A stretch of DNA of 64,000 nt from Chryseobacterium gleum. GTDB lineage: Bacteria > Bacteroidota > Bacteroidia > Flavobacteriales_D > Crocinitomicaceae. Below, piece after piece: positions 17,542-27,187 of this stretch (positions are counted from its first letter, which is position 1; each line of letters starts with the position of its first letter). The notes beneath the pieces were generated by a model. The model was not told where the DNA came from, did no database searches, and was given only the letters and a program-made list of their open reading frames with translations. Location: positions 62,001 through 126,000 of the forward strand of contig CAMCWF010000001.1 of assembly GCA_945882095.1 (NCBI GenBank), written 5' to 3'. The position numbers and the translations under genes are program-made.

Positions 17542-20500
17542 ATGGAGAAGATTACCAAATATGTATTTTCAATGAAAATGATGTCATTGGGGCTTCTGAT
17601 TTTCCTAGTAGCCATAGGCCTTGCAACGTTCATAGAATCCATACACGGCGTACAAGCAGCAAAAATAATGGTCTACAATGCAAAATGGTTTACCATATTA
17701 TTGGTTTACTTAAGCCTAAACTTGATAGCAAACATCTTCGCGCATCGAATGTGGAGAAAAGAAAAGATTGCGATGTTTAGTTTCCACTTGGCTTTCATCA
17801 TCATTATGTTAGGCGCTGCCGTAACGAGATATACTGGTTATGAAGGAGTGATGGTCATTCGAGAAGGAACAGAATCAAATTTCATACATACCGCTGAACC
17901 TAAGTTGCTGGTTTCTACCACCAACCAAAGTGACGTTCAAATTGCCGCGTTTCCAGCTTTCTTAGCAGATTGGGATTGGGTGAACAACGATTTTTCACAT
18001 ACCATTGGCGTTGGCGTCAATGAAGTTGAAGTCTCTTATGTAGATTTTCAATCCGCAGTAGTTGACACCGTAGTATTTAATAAAAAATATTCCTCTTCCG
18101 TCTTAGACATCGTAGTTGGACAAATGCAATCAAATTATGTCGGTGAAGGTGAAATTTTCATGGCCGGAACTTTACCGATTGCCTACCAAAAACCGATGAA
18201 TTCACCTGGAGTTTTAATAAAATCAACCAAAGGACAACACTTCATAAAATGTGATGTTCCATTGCGTTACCTCCCAATGACAAGAATGGCGGAGGCCAGA
18301 CGAACAGGTGCACCCATTCCCGATACTGCATACCAGATGGTTCCAATGAACCGTTGGGTTGAACTTAAAACGAAAACACTTTATCAATCCGGAAACAATC
18401 AGTTTGTGTTAAAAAACATCTTTGCCAATGCGAAAAAAACCTTTGTCAAAGCAAAAATCAAAAGCATGGGCGCAGATTACTTAACGGTAAAAGTAACTTC
18501 CGGAAAGGATTCAAAAGTGGTGAGGTTGCAAGGGGGAATGAATGTACTACCTGTTCCTGAATTCCTAACCGTGAACGGCGTGCAAGTGCAGCTTGAATAT
18601 GGCGCCATTCGCAAACCCATCCCTTTTTCCGTAGCATGTCGCGACTTCATCTTGGCCAAATACCCTGGTTCAGAATCTCCTTCATCTTTTGAAAGTTACC
18701 TCACAATCATCGATAATAAAAACCATTACAAAAGCAATCGCCATATCTTCATGAACCATGTTACGGATTACGATGGATACCGCTTTTTTCAATCCGCCTA
18801 TGAATTGGATAACCCGGCTACGCCCGAAAACGAAGAAGCCACGAAATTGAGTGTGAACCATGATTCATGGGGAACCAATCTTACCTATTTGGGATATTTA
18901 CTTATGGCCATTGGGATGTTGCTGTCTCTGTTCGCTCCCAAAGGAAGATTTCGAGAGTTGAATTCAAAAATTAATAAACTAAAGGCATTGTCATTGCCCA
19001 TGCTCTTTCTGCTTCTAGGGAATCCACTTCTTGCAAATAACAACCCACCCGATTATTCAAAAATTCACCGTGAAATAAACGCGGAACATTCCGAGCTTTT
19101 TGCGCGCGTTTTGGTACAAGACGACAGGGGAAGAATCATTCCTTTCCATACCTTGGCAGACCAATTGCTTCGTAAAACGTATGGCACAAACAGCTACAAG
19201 GGACTCGATGCAGTTCAAGTGGTTTTAGGAATGCACATGTATTCCAAATACTGGGAAAACCAACCCATGATTTCTGTACCGAAAGCCGTTAGGGAAAGGT
19301 TGAAATTAAAAAAATACTGTTCTTTCAGGGATCTTTTGGACGTCCACAACAATTATAAATTCCTTGAACTTTACCAGAAAACACACAAAAAAGCTGAAAA
19401 GGAACAAGATGAATTCGAGAAGAAACTGATCAAACTAACCGAGCGATTTGAAGTTTTTCAAGGGATATTGTCATGGCAATACATGAAGATTGTTCCCAAA
19501 AAAGATGATCCTGGAAACAAGTGGTATGTGCCCTTAAGCATGGAAATCATGGGCGCTGATTCTATTTCTTCCATTGTCACCTTGAAATACTTAACCGCCA
19601 TTGACCAAGCGGCACAATCTGGTAATTACAAGGATGCTAACCAATTGCTTCCAAAAATCAAAGAAATTCAGCGTAAAATCGGATCGAAAGTAGTTCCATC
19701 GGAGAAGAAAGTATCCTTTGAGATTTCGTACAATAAGATGATGATTTTCAAAAAGGTCTTCAACGGATACATCTTGATTGGGCTTATGCTCATGTTGATT
19801 TACCTGTTATCCGTATTCTGGAGTCCAACCGCGAAATTCCAAAAGGTGCTAAAAATCGTTCGTAAAGGTTTGCTAATCTTGACTGCCGGTTTCTTTGTTT
19901 ACCATGGCATTGGATTGGGTTTCCGATGGTATATCTCCGGCCATGCTCCGTGGAGTAATGGTTATGAAGCCATTCTATTCATTGCTTGGGTTACCGTGCT
20001 TGCCGGTTGGGTTTTCATCCGGAAAATCGAGGTAGTCATGTCGGGCGCATTGATTTTAGCGGCCATGATGCTTTTTGTATCTGAGTTGAATTTACTGGAT
20101 CCAGAAATCACACCATTGGTTCCCGTGCTCAAATCTTATTGGTTGATGATTCACGTAGCAATCATCACGGGAAGCTATGGTTTCTTAGGGTTATCGTTCA
20201 TTTTAGGGCTTTTAAACCTGGTGCTGTACTTGTTCCGAAGCCAAAAAAATGGGGAGCGTCTAAGCAGTCAAATTGCACAAATCACCCACACGAGTGAAAT
20301 GACCATGACCGTTGGGACTTTCATGTTGACCATTGGGACCTTTTTAGGTGGTGTTTGGGCAAACGAATCTTGGGGAAGATATTGGGGATGGGATCCAAAG
20401 GAAACCTGGGCATTGGTCTCTATTTTAGTGTACGCCATTATTCTTCATTTTAGGTTTATTCCAAAGTTAAAAGGGATGTTTGCTTTTAACATTGCATCCT

Positions 20501-20688
20501 TTTGGGGCTATTCCGCCATTTTGTTTACGTATTTCGGAGTGAATTTCATGTTGGTTGGGTTGCATTCTTATGCCCAAGGAGATGGTTTGGCTAGTTTTCC
20601 AAATTGGTTGATTTATACCATTGTCGTTTTCTTCGTGTTGAGTATTTTGGCTGGCATCCGAAACCGGAGGTATACCAAAGCAAATTAA
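17542..20688 (+). CDS. ccsBA: Fused cytochrome c biogenesis protein (ResB-CcsA type, CcsBA)
   Basis: System II cytochrome c synthase, which carries heme across the membrane and attaches it to apocytochromes outside. I start it at the ATG at 17542 (MEKITKYVFSMKMM), giving 1048 residues. The N-terminal half is ResB-like: several membrane helices, then a large external domain, then a helix near FAPKGRFRELN. A second soluble region follows. The C-terminal part is CcsA, with many helices and the tryptophan-rich heme motif WGRYWGWDPKETWAL at about residue 944. Histidines such as those in FRWYISGHAPWSNGYE and LVGLHSYAQGD are the expected heme ligands. ResB and CcsA are separate in many bacteria; the fusion is common in Bacteroidota and Epsilonproteobacteria. 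It implies c-type cytochromes in the respiratory chain. Confidence 0.93.
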   Translation: MEKITKYVFSMKMMSLGLLIFLVAIGLATFIESIHGVQAAKIMVYNAKWFTILLVYLSLNLIANIFAHRMWRKEKIAMFSFHLAFIIIMLGAAVTRYTGYEGVMVIREGTESNFIHTAEPKLLVSTTNQSDVQIAAFPAFLADWDWVNNDFSHTIGVGVNEVEVSYVDFQSAVVDTVVFNKKYSSSVLDIVVGQMQSNYVGEGEIFMAGTLPIAYQKPMNSPGVLIKSTKGQHFIKCDVPLRYLPMTRMAEARRTGAPIPDTAYQMVPMNRWVELKTKTLYQSGNNQFVLKNIFANAKKTFVKAKIKSMGADYLTVKVTSGKDSKVVRLQGGMNVLPVPEFLTVNGVQVQLEYGAIRKPIPFSVACRDFILAKYPGSESPSSFESYLTIIDNKNHYKSNRHIFMNHVTDYDGYRFFQSAYELDNPATPENEEATKLSVNHDSWGTNLTYLGYLLMAIGMLLSLFAPKGRFRELNSKINKLKALSLPMLFLLLGNPLLANNNPPDYSKIHREINAEHSELFARVLVQDDRGRIIPFHTLADQLLRKTYGTNSYKGLDAVQVVLGMHMYSKYWENQPMISVPKAVRERLKLKKYCSFRDLLDVHNNYKFLELYQKTHKKAEKEQDEFEKKLIKLTERFEVFQGILSWQYMKIVPKKDDPGNKWYVPLSMEIMGADSISSIVTLKYLTAIDQAAQSGNYKDANQLLPKIKEIQRKIGSKVVPSEKKVSFEISYNKMMIFKKVFNGYILIGLMLMLIYLLSVFWSPTAKFQKVLKIVRKGLLILTAGFFVYHGIGLGFRWYISGHAPWSNGYEAILFIAWVTVLAGWVFIRKIEVVMSGALILAAMMLFVSELNLLDPEITPLVPVLKSYWLMIHVAIITGSYGFLGLSFILGLLNLVLYLFRSQKNGERLSSQIAQITHTSEMTMTVGTFMLTIGTFLGGVWANESWGRYWGWDPKETWALVSILVYAIILHFRFIPKLKGMFAFNIASFWGYSAILFTYFGVNFMLVGLHSYAQGDGLASFPNWLIYTIVVFFVLSILAGIRNRRYTKAN

Positions 20689-20691
20689 TCG

Positions 20692-21378
20692 ATGGCATTG
20701 GAACCCTCTAAAATTGTTTTTGAAGACAATCATTTAATTGCAATCAACAAAGCGCCTTCAGACATTGTACAAGGTGATAAAACCGGGGATGTCACTTTAC
20801 CCGATGAAATTAAGCAGTACCTAAAGGAAAAATACAACAAACCTGGAAATGTTTTCTGCGGCGTTATACACCGATTAGACCGTCCCACCAGTGGAATTGT
20901 ATTGTTCGCAAAGACGGGAAAAGCTTTGGAACGAATGAATGCGCAATTCAGGGACAAAACCATTTCGAAAACCTACATCGCATTGGTCGAAGGAAAAACA
21001 GATCCGGAAGGAACCTTGGTTCATTTTTTAAAAAAGAATGAAAAACAAAACAAGAGTTATGTAGTGAGTGAGAAAGATGGGAAGGAAGCTCGGTTGAAGT
21101 ACAAAGCCATTGCATTCTATAATTTTTACACCCTTGTTGAAATTGAATTGGAAACGGGACGTCATCACCAAATACGATGTCAATTTGCGAAAATCGGACA
21201 CATGGTGAAGGGTGATGTGAAGTACGGTGCAAAACGCAGCAATTCCGACGGTTCAATTTGTCTGCATGCGAAAACCTTAAAATTCTTTCATCCAACATCA
21301 AAAGAATTGCATGAATTGCAAGTGGAGCCTCCGAAAAACGAAAATTGGATACAAAAAAAAGGCCCCGAAGGGCCTTAA
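20692..21378 (+). CDS. RluA-family RNA pseudouridine synthase
   Basis: A 228-residue enzyme that isomerises uridine in rRNA or tRNA. The catalytic Asp lies in GVIHRLDRPTSGIVLFAKT, followed by FRDKTISKTYIALVEG and ETGRHHQIRCQFA, all characteristic of the RluA/RluC/RluD group. No S4 domain is seen at the N-terminus, so it is the compact form; the target site cannot be predicted. It begins 3 bases after ccsBA and is probably cotranscribed. Its last codons encode KKGPEGP and coincide with the terminator hairpin of the convergent DUF1573 gene. Confidence 0.92.
   Translation: MALEPSKIVFEDNHLIAINKAPSDIVQGDKTGDVTLPDEIKQYLKEKYNKPGNVFCGVIHRLDRPTSGIVLFAKTGKALERMNAQFRDKTISKTYIALVEGKTDPEGTLVHFLKKNEKQNKSYVVSEKDGKEARLKYKAIAFYNFYTLVEIELETGRHHQIRCQFAKIGHMVKGDVKYGAKRSNSDGSICLHAKTLKFFHPTSKELHELQVEPPKNENWIQKKGPEGP
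21353..21376 (-). terminator. Intrinsic terminator of the DUF1573 gene, inside the rluA-like coding end
   Basis: On the minus strand AAGGCCC TTCG GGGCCTT (21376-21359) is followed by a T-run (from the A-tract at 21353-21360). The stem is closed by C(TTCG)G. On the plus strand it forms the last codons of the pseudouridine synthase gene. Confidence 0.85.
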
Positions 21379-21395
21379 TCATTGAATGTTCTTAA

Positions 21396-21836
21396 TTAGT
21401 TGTTGGTTGGTGCACCAGAATTGTTAACTGGAACGCCAGATTCAGGTGCAGGACCTACTTCTCCTTTGATGCGAATCACTTTCTCTGGTTCGTTGATTGC
21501 GTTTGAAGAAATGGTAACACTTTTGTTGATAGGACCAGAACGTTTAGTATCATATTTCACACGAATGGTTCCTTTTGCACCTGGTGCAATTGGTTCTTTC
21601 GGCCATTCAGGAACGGTACAACCGCAAGATCCTTTTGCATTTGAAATGATCAATGGCTCGTTACCCGTGTTGGTGAAATCAAATGTACAATAGGGCTCAC
21701 CATCGTATTTGATGTTACCATAATCATGAACTTCCTTGTTAAAGGAAATTTTAGCACCTTTTTCAATTTGGGCACTCACTTGGTTCATTGCAACCGCAAC
21801 AAACATTACGCTTAAAGCAAAAATTAATTTTTTCAT
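21396..21836 (-). CDS. DUF1573-family secreted/periplasmic protein
   Basis: A 146-residue protein with a cleavable signal peptide (MKKLIFALSVMFVAVAMNQVSAQ). It then has one immunoglobulin-like DUF1573 domain: EVHDYGNIKYDGEP, FDFTNTGNEPLIISNAKGSCGC, IAPGAKGTIRVKYDTKRSGP and the final strand around KVIRIKGEV. The motif SCGCTVPEWP is the family hallmark. Such proteins are abundant in Bacteroidota and their function is unknown. A Pro/Asn-rich tail ends the protein without a sorting domain. It has its own -7 box and its own terminator. Confidence 0.88.
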   Translation of the reverse strand: MKKLIFALSVMFVAVAMNQVSAQIEKGAKISFNKEVHDYGNIKYDGEPYCTFDFTNTGNEPLIISNAKGSCGCTVPEWPKEPIAPGAKGTIRVKYDTKRSGPINKSVTISSNAINEPEKVIRIKGEVGPAPESGVPVNNSGAPTNN

Positions 21837-21860
21837 AGTTTAGATTTTTTTGTGACTTTA

Positions 21861-21868
21861 CAAAGTTA
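21861..21868 (-). promoter_or_regulatory. Putative -7 box for the DUF1573 gene
   Basis: The minus strand reads TAACTTTG, 24 nt before the ATG at 21836. No well-spaced TTG is seen. Confidence 0.45.
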
Positions 21869-21916
21869 ATACGAGATTTTGGTTTCTGAGAATTTTAACA
21901 CAACATTAACAGCAAA

Positions 21917-22489
21917 CTATTTCGCACGTTTTTTCATGTTGTATGCAGAAAATTCGAATAAATCCATTTCAAGATGTGCCAAACGACTACGGATGTCTTT
22001 TTTCTTTTGCGCGGAGAAATTCACGTCTTTTAACAGCATGCTGTAATATTTTCGTACCATCGCGGTATCGCGAGGCTCGATAAAAACATCATAGGTGGAT
22101 GCATTGCTCTCCAAAATGAAATCTCGGTTTTTATACGTTGGGAATTTTTCCAAAAGGGTATCGCCATAAGCAACAGATTTTCGGTAAGCTCCCATGTCGC
22201 TGTATTTGATTAAAACCTTAAAAAGACATTCTGCAGCATAAGGATCTTCTGGATAATTTCTGTAATAATTTGTAAGCCTATTGATTAATTCTATTTGACT
22301 TAAGCTTACTTGGGCAGGTGAAGCTTTAACATTTTGAAATTGCATTAAGGAATCCTCCATTTCTTTGATCTTGTCCTTAAGAGAATCCCGAGAGATTTTT
22401 ACTTGTGACCCTTTTTCAGAAGCCTTGGAGCCACAAGACACCAAATAGGTTCCAAGCAAAATAACAATCAATATCGCAGCTTGTCTCAT
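21917..22489 (-). CDS. Lipoprotein with TPR-like helices, BamD-resembling
   Basis: A 190-residue lipoprotein with its leader ending at Cys19 (YLVSCGSK). A charged coiled-coil-like segment (SLKDKIKEMEDSLMQFQ) is followed by helical repeats, for example NRLTNYYRNYPEDPYAAECLFKVLIKY cut by family-typical spacing and SVAYGDTLLEKFPTYKNRDF. The YP-x-x-P-x-A pattern is the one found in BamD/YbgF-type TPR lipoproteins. It is too short for full BamD, so I do not assign that name. It overlaps def by ATGA and is the last gene of the ruvX-def unit. Confidence 0.7.
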   Translation of the reverse strand: MRQAAILIVILLGTYLVSCGSKASEKGSQVKISRDSLKDKIKEMEDSLMQFQNVKASPAQVSLSQIELINRLTNYYRNYPEDPYAAECLFKVLIKYSDMGAYRKSVAYGDTLLEKFPTYKNRDFILESNASTYDVFIEPRDTAMVRKYYSMLLKDVNFSAQKKKDIRSRLAHLEMDLFEFSAYNMKKRAK

Positions 22490-23073
22490 CTTTTAAATTT
22501 TGGAAATTTCATTTTATACTCAATGTCTATCAATCCTTCCGTGATGTTTTTCAATCTTTTTTGAATCAATTTCTTTTTCAATGGGCTAATGAGATCCGTA
22601 AAAAGTACCCCTTCAATATGGTCGTATTCATGTTGAATGATGCGAGCCGCATAACCATTGTACGTTTCTTCTCGAAAATTCCAATCTTGGTCGTAGTAAC
22701 TAACCTTGACTTCTTCCTTCCTTTGGACCATTTCACGTATCTTAGGAATCGAAAGACACCCCTCTTGAAACGCCCACGTTTCTCCACTTTCACTCTCGAT
22801 GATTGGATTGATAAAAACCTGGTTAAAAGATTCAATTCCGACCGCTCTTGGGTCTGGCTCCTCCCCTTCTTCATCTGCAAAAGGTTTTCCGTCTACGATA
22901 AACAAGCGAATGTTCTTTCCGATTTGAGGAGCCGCGAGGCCTACGCCTTTTGCGTTGTACATGGTTTCGTACATGTTTGCAATCAAATCATTTAATTCGG
23001 GATAATCTCGATCTATTTCTTCTGATGATTTTTTCAGATTGGGATCTCCATATGCTACGATGGGTAAAATCAT
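22486..23073 (-). CDS. def: Peptide deformylase
   Basis: Metalloenzyme that removes the formyl group from the N-terminal Met of new proteins. All three motifs are present: GVGLAAPQIG, EGCLSIP and QHEYDHIEG, which supply the metal-binding Cys and two His and the catalytic Glu. At 195 residues it has the usual insert between motifs 1 and 2 seen in Bacteroidota. It lies 36 bases downstream of ruvX; a -7 type box (TATTTTTG, minus strand 23097-23090) in that gap may give it a promoter of its own. Confidence 0.96.
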   Translation of the reverse strand: MILPIVAYGDPNLKKSSEEIDRDYPELNDLIANMYETMYNAKGVGLAAPQIGKNIRLFIVDGKPFADEEGEEPDPRAVGIESFNQVFINPIIESESGETWAFQEGCLSIPKIREMVQRKEEVKVSYYDQDWNFREETYNGYAARIIQHEYDHIEGVLFTDLISPLKKKLIQKRLKNITEGLIDIEYKMKFPKFKR

Positions 23074-23089
23074 AATTTTATATCAAGTA

Positions 23090-23097
23090 CAAAAATA
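23090..23097 (-). promoter_or_regulatory. Possible -7 box between ruvX and def
   Basis: The minus strand reads TATTTTTG, 16 nt before the def ATG. No TTG at suitable spacing was found. Confidence 0.35.
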
Positions 23098-23109
23098 CAT
23101 TCCTTTTCT

Positions 23110-23523
23110 TTAATCCGCTAAATGCGCCAAATAATCTTGTAGTAAAATGGCCGCGCTGATTTTATCCACCAAACCTTTGTTTTTTAAATCTTTTTTCTTT
23201 CCGGCTAAAAATATGGTTTGACTTGCGCGCTTTGAAGTGTACTGCTCATTTTGCAAGTAGATCGGGATGTTTACAAACTGTTTTTCGATGGCTTCCTTCA
23301 AGTACAATACATTTTGGGTAACATCGGTAAAAGTTCCATCCAAAGACAAAGGGTATCCCAACACGATGCCATCGATTTTGTACTGTTCTACCAAACTTTC
23401 CAAACGCTGCATCAATTTTTCGGAGGCAACCATTTCCAAGGGGGATGCAATTATTTTCAGATCATCTGTCAACGCCAAGCCGGTTCTTTTCAAACCAAAA
23501 TCAATTCCAAGTAAAATTCCCAT
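23110..23523 (-). CDS. ruvX: Putative pre-16S rRNA nuclease / Holliday junction resolvase-like YqgF
   Basis: YqgF-fold RNase H-like nuclease, 137 residues from the ATG at 23523 (MGILLGIDFGLKRTGLALTD). The longer reading upstream lacks family similarity. Conserved features are the first acidic residue in GIDFG, the segment IDGIVLGYPLSLDGT, and the C-terminal KDLKNKGLVDKISAAILLQDYL. In E. coli the protein trims the 5' end of 16S rRNA; the resolvase role is older and less supported. Confidence 0.93.
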   Translation of the reverse strand: MGILLGIDFGLKRTGLALTDDLKIIASPLEMVASEKLMQRLESLVEQYKIDGIVLGYPLSLDGTFTDVTQNVLYLKEAIEKQFVNIPIYLQNEQYTSKRASQTIFLAGKKKDLKNKGLVDKISAAILLQDYLAHLAD

Positions 23524-23586
23524 CAAAACAAAGGTAAATGGAATTTTGAAAGTGCGGGCTTCAAATGAAATCATTGATATATTCTT

Positions 23587-23594
23587 TATATTTG
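23587..23594 (+). promoter_or_regulatory. Putative -7 box for the 270-residue lipoprotein gene
   Basis: TATATTTG lies 22 nt before the ATG at 23617, in the divergent spacer with ruvX. No TTG at the expected distance was found. Confidence 0.45.
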
Positions 23595-23616
23595 TAAAGA
23601 ATTTTCATCTGTCTTT

Positions 23617-24429
23617 ATGTGTAATTTCATTCGTAGCATCATCTGCCTTTGTATTGTAGTTCTTTTGGTGGGTTGCCAAAACCAGAACAGGAAACGTTTG
23701 TCTTTCGACAATACAGAAATACCGGATGCTTCCAAATATGAAAAAGTTTTTTCCGATCAAGACCAATACGATTCCTTGGTTAAGAAAATTGATTCCTCAA
23801 AAGAATTTAAGGAAGTATACAGTTTGGAATATGGCGACAAAAAGGGAAACCGATGCATGGTTACAGGTCTGTTAAATTCCAAAAACTCTGTCGTAAAACT
23901 TATGCTGGAAGAGTCTCGAACTGATGGGGTTAATCTGGTTACAGATTTTTATTTTTCTGGCAAAAGCCTGTTTTTTGCGCGACAAAGGGTCAATGATTTC
24001 AACAAAGATTCCATGGGATTTGGCGAAGTTTTTTCCTATTTCGGGACAAACAAAAAAATCATTTACTCAGCTTCAAAATTGGCTAACACGGAAGCAGAAT
24101 TGACAGATACAAAAGCGTTTTACGTCAAAAAAGTAGACTTCGACCCTGCGAAAGCACTTTCCATCATAAACCAAAAGGGTCCATTTGAGACAAGGTTTCA
24201 AGGATCGATCGATACAGAAGCGTATACGTTCATTATTGTGGGAACCTCTGGGAAAAACGGTCAAAATTCTGCGTTGGCGTATAATAAAAACTATCCTTTG
24301 GCAGAAGCAATGGCGAAAAACGAGTCGGAATATTTGAACAAAAAGTTAAGAATCAATTTTACGAAAGTCACCGAAGCGAACAATTTCTCATACCAAGGGT
24401 TAACAGGTATCAAGTTAATTCAAGAATAG
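23617..24429 (+). CDS. Uncharacterised lipoprotein
   Basis: A 270-residue protein with a strongly hydrophobic leader ending at Cys20 (LLVGCQNQN), so a lipoprotein is likely. The mature part is mixed alpha/beta with many Lys, Asp and Ser residues. I recognise no domain. The gene begins a plus-strand group and ends 7 bases before the TonB-type barrel gene, with which it is probably cotranscribed; a role at the outer membrane is therefore plausible but not shown. Confidence 0.75.
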   Translation: MCNFIRSIICLCIVVLLVGCQNQNRKRLSFDNTEIPDASKYEKVFSDQDQYDSLVKKIDSSKEFKEVYSLEYGDKKGNRCMVTGLLNSKNSVVKLMLEESRTDGVNLVTDFYFSGKSLFFARQRVNDFNKDSMGFGEVFSYFGTNKKIIYSASKLANTEAELTDTKAFYVKKVDFDPAKALSIINQKGPFETRFQGSIDTEAYTFIIVGTSGKNGQNSALAYNKNYPLAEAMAKNESEYLNKKLRINFTKVTEANNFSYQGLTGIKLIQE

Positions 24430-24436
24430 CATTTTC

Positions 24437-27187
24437 ATGAAACAAACCATACGGATCCTCCTAGCCCTTTTCATAGGAATAAATGTGCTTCATGCGCAAA
24501 CCATTTCAATCACGGGAACCGTCTATGATTCTACAGGTACAACATCGTTGTCAAAGTCTTCTGTATCCTTGGTGAGACTCAACGACTCTCTTCTCATAGA
24601 TTTTATGCGTTCCGATGAACGTGGGAATTTCAAATTCAATGCCCCCATGGATTCTTTTTATTTGCTGGTTGAACACCCGCAGTTTGCCCCTAAAATCATG
24701 TATATTTTTGGAAATCCCAGCGACCCTGAAGTTACCATTCCCATGATTCGAATGGGCATTAAGGTAAAGGATCTTGCGGAAGTCATAGTAAAAGGAAATC
24801 GAAACCGGGTTTATTACATAGGGGATACCTTGGTATATGTTGCTGACAGCTTTAAGGTCTCCGAAAATGCAGTGGTGGAAGACTTGTTAAAGAAATTGCC
24901 AGGGATAAAAATTGATGAAAACGGACAAATAACTTCCCAAGGAAGGGAGATCAGTCAGGTATTGGTGGATGGAGATGAGTTCTTTGGAACGGACCCAACC
25001 ATTGCGACCAAAAACCTAAGCGCAAAAGGCGTGGAGTCTGTCCAGATTTATGAAAAGAAACAACAAGACAATGCTACTGGAACAGATGAGAAAATACAAG
25101 TAATGGACTTGAAATTGAAAGAAGACGCAAAAAAAGGTTATTTCGGAAAAGCCACCTTGGCATCAGACGCCGGGATCATCGGTAATCCGACTTCACAACT
25201 TCCATTTTATGAAGGTGAATTGCTTTTCAATCGTTTTGATAAAAAACAAAAATTCTCTGTGTTCTTGCTAACATCAAATACACCAAAATCTAATTTCAAA
25301 TGGGGAGACATGAACAAATTTGGATTGGAAAACGAAAGAGAGGGTAGCGGGATGAACATGTGGGACCAAAGTGCTGTGCGGACAAATTCAGGCATTCCTC
25401 AAACCACAAAGGCAGGTGTTTACTACAATAACAAAATTGGAAAAACAGGAAAGGTTGGATTTAACTACAGTTTCAGCGAAAACAAACTCAATGCTACCCA
25501 AAGCAGTTTGTCTCAGTATTTCCTTTCGGATACCTCCTATTACACCAAAGACTCTGTATCCAATGTTTCGAAGAACATCTCACATAAACTGAATTTTAGT
25601 TATGCAACGGCTATAGATTCATTGACGTTTTTCGACATCAAACCAACATTTAGCTACGACATCGCTACGACAGAAAACAACACCAACAATGCTTTTAAAA
25701 CCGAAGACTTCATTCCCACCTTCTCAACGAATGTCGCCAACAAAAATGAATCAAAAGGATACAATCTTCGGGTAGAAAGCACCCTTAAAAGACTCTTCAA
25801 AAAACCAAGAAGGGAAATTGAATTGAAATACATTTTAAACAAATCAGACAATGCCACCGACGGTTCTTTGGTAACAGAATCGATTTTTGGTGCAACATCG
25901 GTCACGGTGGATCAGAAAAAACAAAACGACAATGGGAACACATTAAATTATGGCATTCTAACGTACCGCGAGCCCCTTTCAGCAAAATGGAAAGTACAAG
26001 TTGAATACTTTTTAGAATTTGGAAATTCATACCAAGACAGAAAAACCTATGACAAAGGCACAGGGGATTATGCCACCGAGGTAGCCCTCTTTAGCAATGA
26101 ATTTCAGAATATCAGGACCCAACACAGAGGAACCACTTCACTCATTTATGAATCCAGTAAACATGTTTTCAGTGCCGGGATTGGTTTTCGAAACATACAA
26201 CTGGACAACAACAATTTAATCAGCGACACCAACATCTTCCAAAACTTCAACAATGTTCTGCCTCGAATGAGCTACAATTACAAACCTTCGATGGGGACCC
26301 GACTCAACTTAACCTATTTCACGAAGTCGGACCAACCTTCAATGAATGACATTCAACCGGTTCAAGACAATACAAATCCAAACCGAATTAAAATTGGAAA
26401 TGCGAATTTATCGCCAAATTATGCGCACAATTTGAATTTTCAGTTTAACAAGTGGGAAGCGATGACTGGAAGATATGTCTGGACAGGGATCAATTCAAGT
26501 TATACGAACAACGCTTTTGCATCGAACACTTTTTATGACACCTTGGGGAGAACGGTCTCAAATACCATCAATGTGGATGGAAATGTCTTTGCAAACTTTT
26601 ATGCAGGGGTTGGACTTCCCGTATTTAATAGAAAACTTGACATCAATCCGAGCTTAGACGGTTCCATTGTTCGTTACACCAACCAAATCAACAATACGCA
26701 AAACATTACTTTTAACCCAACCTTGGGCGGAGGGTTGGACCTTGAATTAAAATTTGATTCAATTGAAGTTTCTGTATCTCAAAAATACACCTACTCCAGT
26801 CCAAAAAGCACTTTTTCATCCATCTCCAATACGCCTTATTCCACCCAAGTTTATGGCGCAGAATTTAAGTGGACCTTGCCTTTCCATTTTAAATTTACCG
26901 CGGACGCGAAATATACCATCAATTCGCAACGGGCTTCAGGTTTCAATCGAAACATTATGGTGGTAAATGCGGAAATTCAAAAGGCATTTTTGTCCACTGA
27001 AAATTTGTTGCTTTCCATTAACGCATACGATTTATTCAATCAAAATTTGAATTTACAGCGGCAAGTGAATGGGAACATTATCACAGACAACTACACTCAG
27101 GTAATTACGCGGTATTTCTTACTGCGCTTGACCTATCGTTTCAATAAAAACAAAACCAAGGAAGATGACTTTGAAGGCTGGCATTAA
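24437..27187 (+). CDS. TonB-dependent-type outer membrane beta-barrel protein
   Basis: A 916-residue protein with a signal peptide (cleavage near VLHAQ). An N-terminal carboxypeptidase-regulatory-like domain follows (ISITGTVYDSTGTTSLSKSS). Then comes a plug domain with KLPGIKIDENGQITSQG, VLVDGDEFFGTDP and the ESVQIYEKK strand. The long C-terminal beta barrel is rich in alternating aromatic strands and ends in a terminal strand, RYFLLRLTYRFN. This matches the Bacteroidota outer-membrane beta-barrel family related to TonB receptors. No SusD partner is present, so a SusC-type glycan importer is unlikely. The 3' end overlaps the GLPGLI gene by 23 bases. Confidence 0.88.
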   Translation: MKQTIRILLALFIGINVLHAQTISITGTVYDSTGTTSLSKSSVSLVRLNDSLLIDFMRSDERGNFKFNAPMDSFYLLVEHPQFAPKIMYIFGNPSDPEVTIPMIRMGIKVKDLAEVIVKGNRNRVYYIGDTLVYVADSFKVSENAVVEDLLKKLPGIKIDENGQITSQGREISQVLVDGDEFFGTDPTIATKNLSAKGVESVQIYEKKQQDNATGTDEKIQVMDLKLKEDAKKGYFGKATLASDAGIIGNPTSQLPFYEGELLFNRFDKKQKFSVFLLTSNTPKSNFKWGDMNKFGLENEREGSGMNMWDQSAVRTNSGIPQTTKAGVYYNNKIGKTGKVGFNYSFSENKLNATQSSLSQYFLSDTSYYTKDSVSNVSKNISHKLNFSYATAIDSLTFFDIKPTFSYDIATTENNTNNAFKTEDFIPTFSTNVANKNESKGYNLRVESTLKRLFKKPRREIELKYILNKSDNATDGSLVTESIFGATSVTVDQKKQNDNGNTLNYGILTYREPLSAKWKVQVEYFLEFGNSYQDRKTYDKGTGDYATEVALFSNEFQNIRTQHRGTTSLIYESSKHVFSAGIGFRNIQLDNNNLISDTNIFQNFNNVLPRMSYNYKPSMGTRLNLTYFTKSDQPSMNDIQPVQDNTNPNRIKIGNANLSPNYAHNLNFQFNKWEAMTGRYVWTGINSSYTNNAFASNTFYDTLGRTVSNTINVDGNVFANFYAGVGLPVFNRKLDINPSLDGSIVRYTNQINNTQNITFNPTLGGGLDLELKFDSIEVSVSQKYTYSSPKSTFSSISNTPYSTQVYGAEFKWTLPFHFKFTADAKYTINSQRASGFNRNIMVVNAEIQKAFLSTENLLLSINAYDLFNQNLNLQRQVNGNIITDNYTQVITRYFLLRLTYRFNKNKTKEDDFEGWH

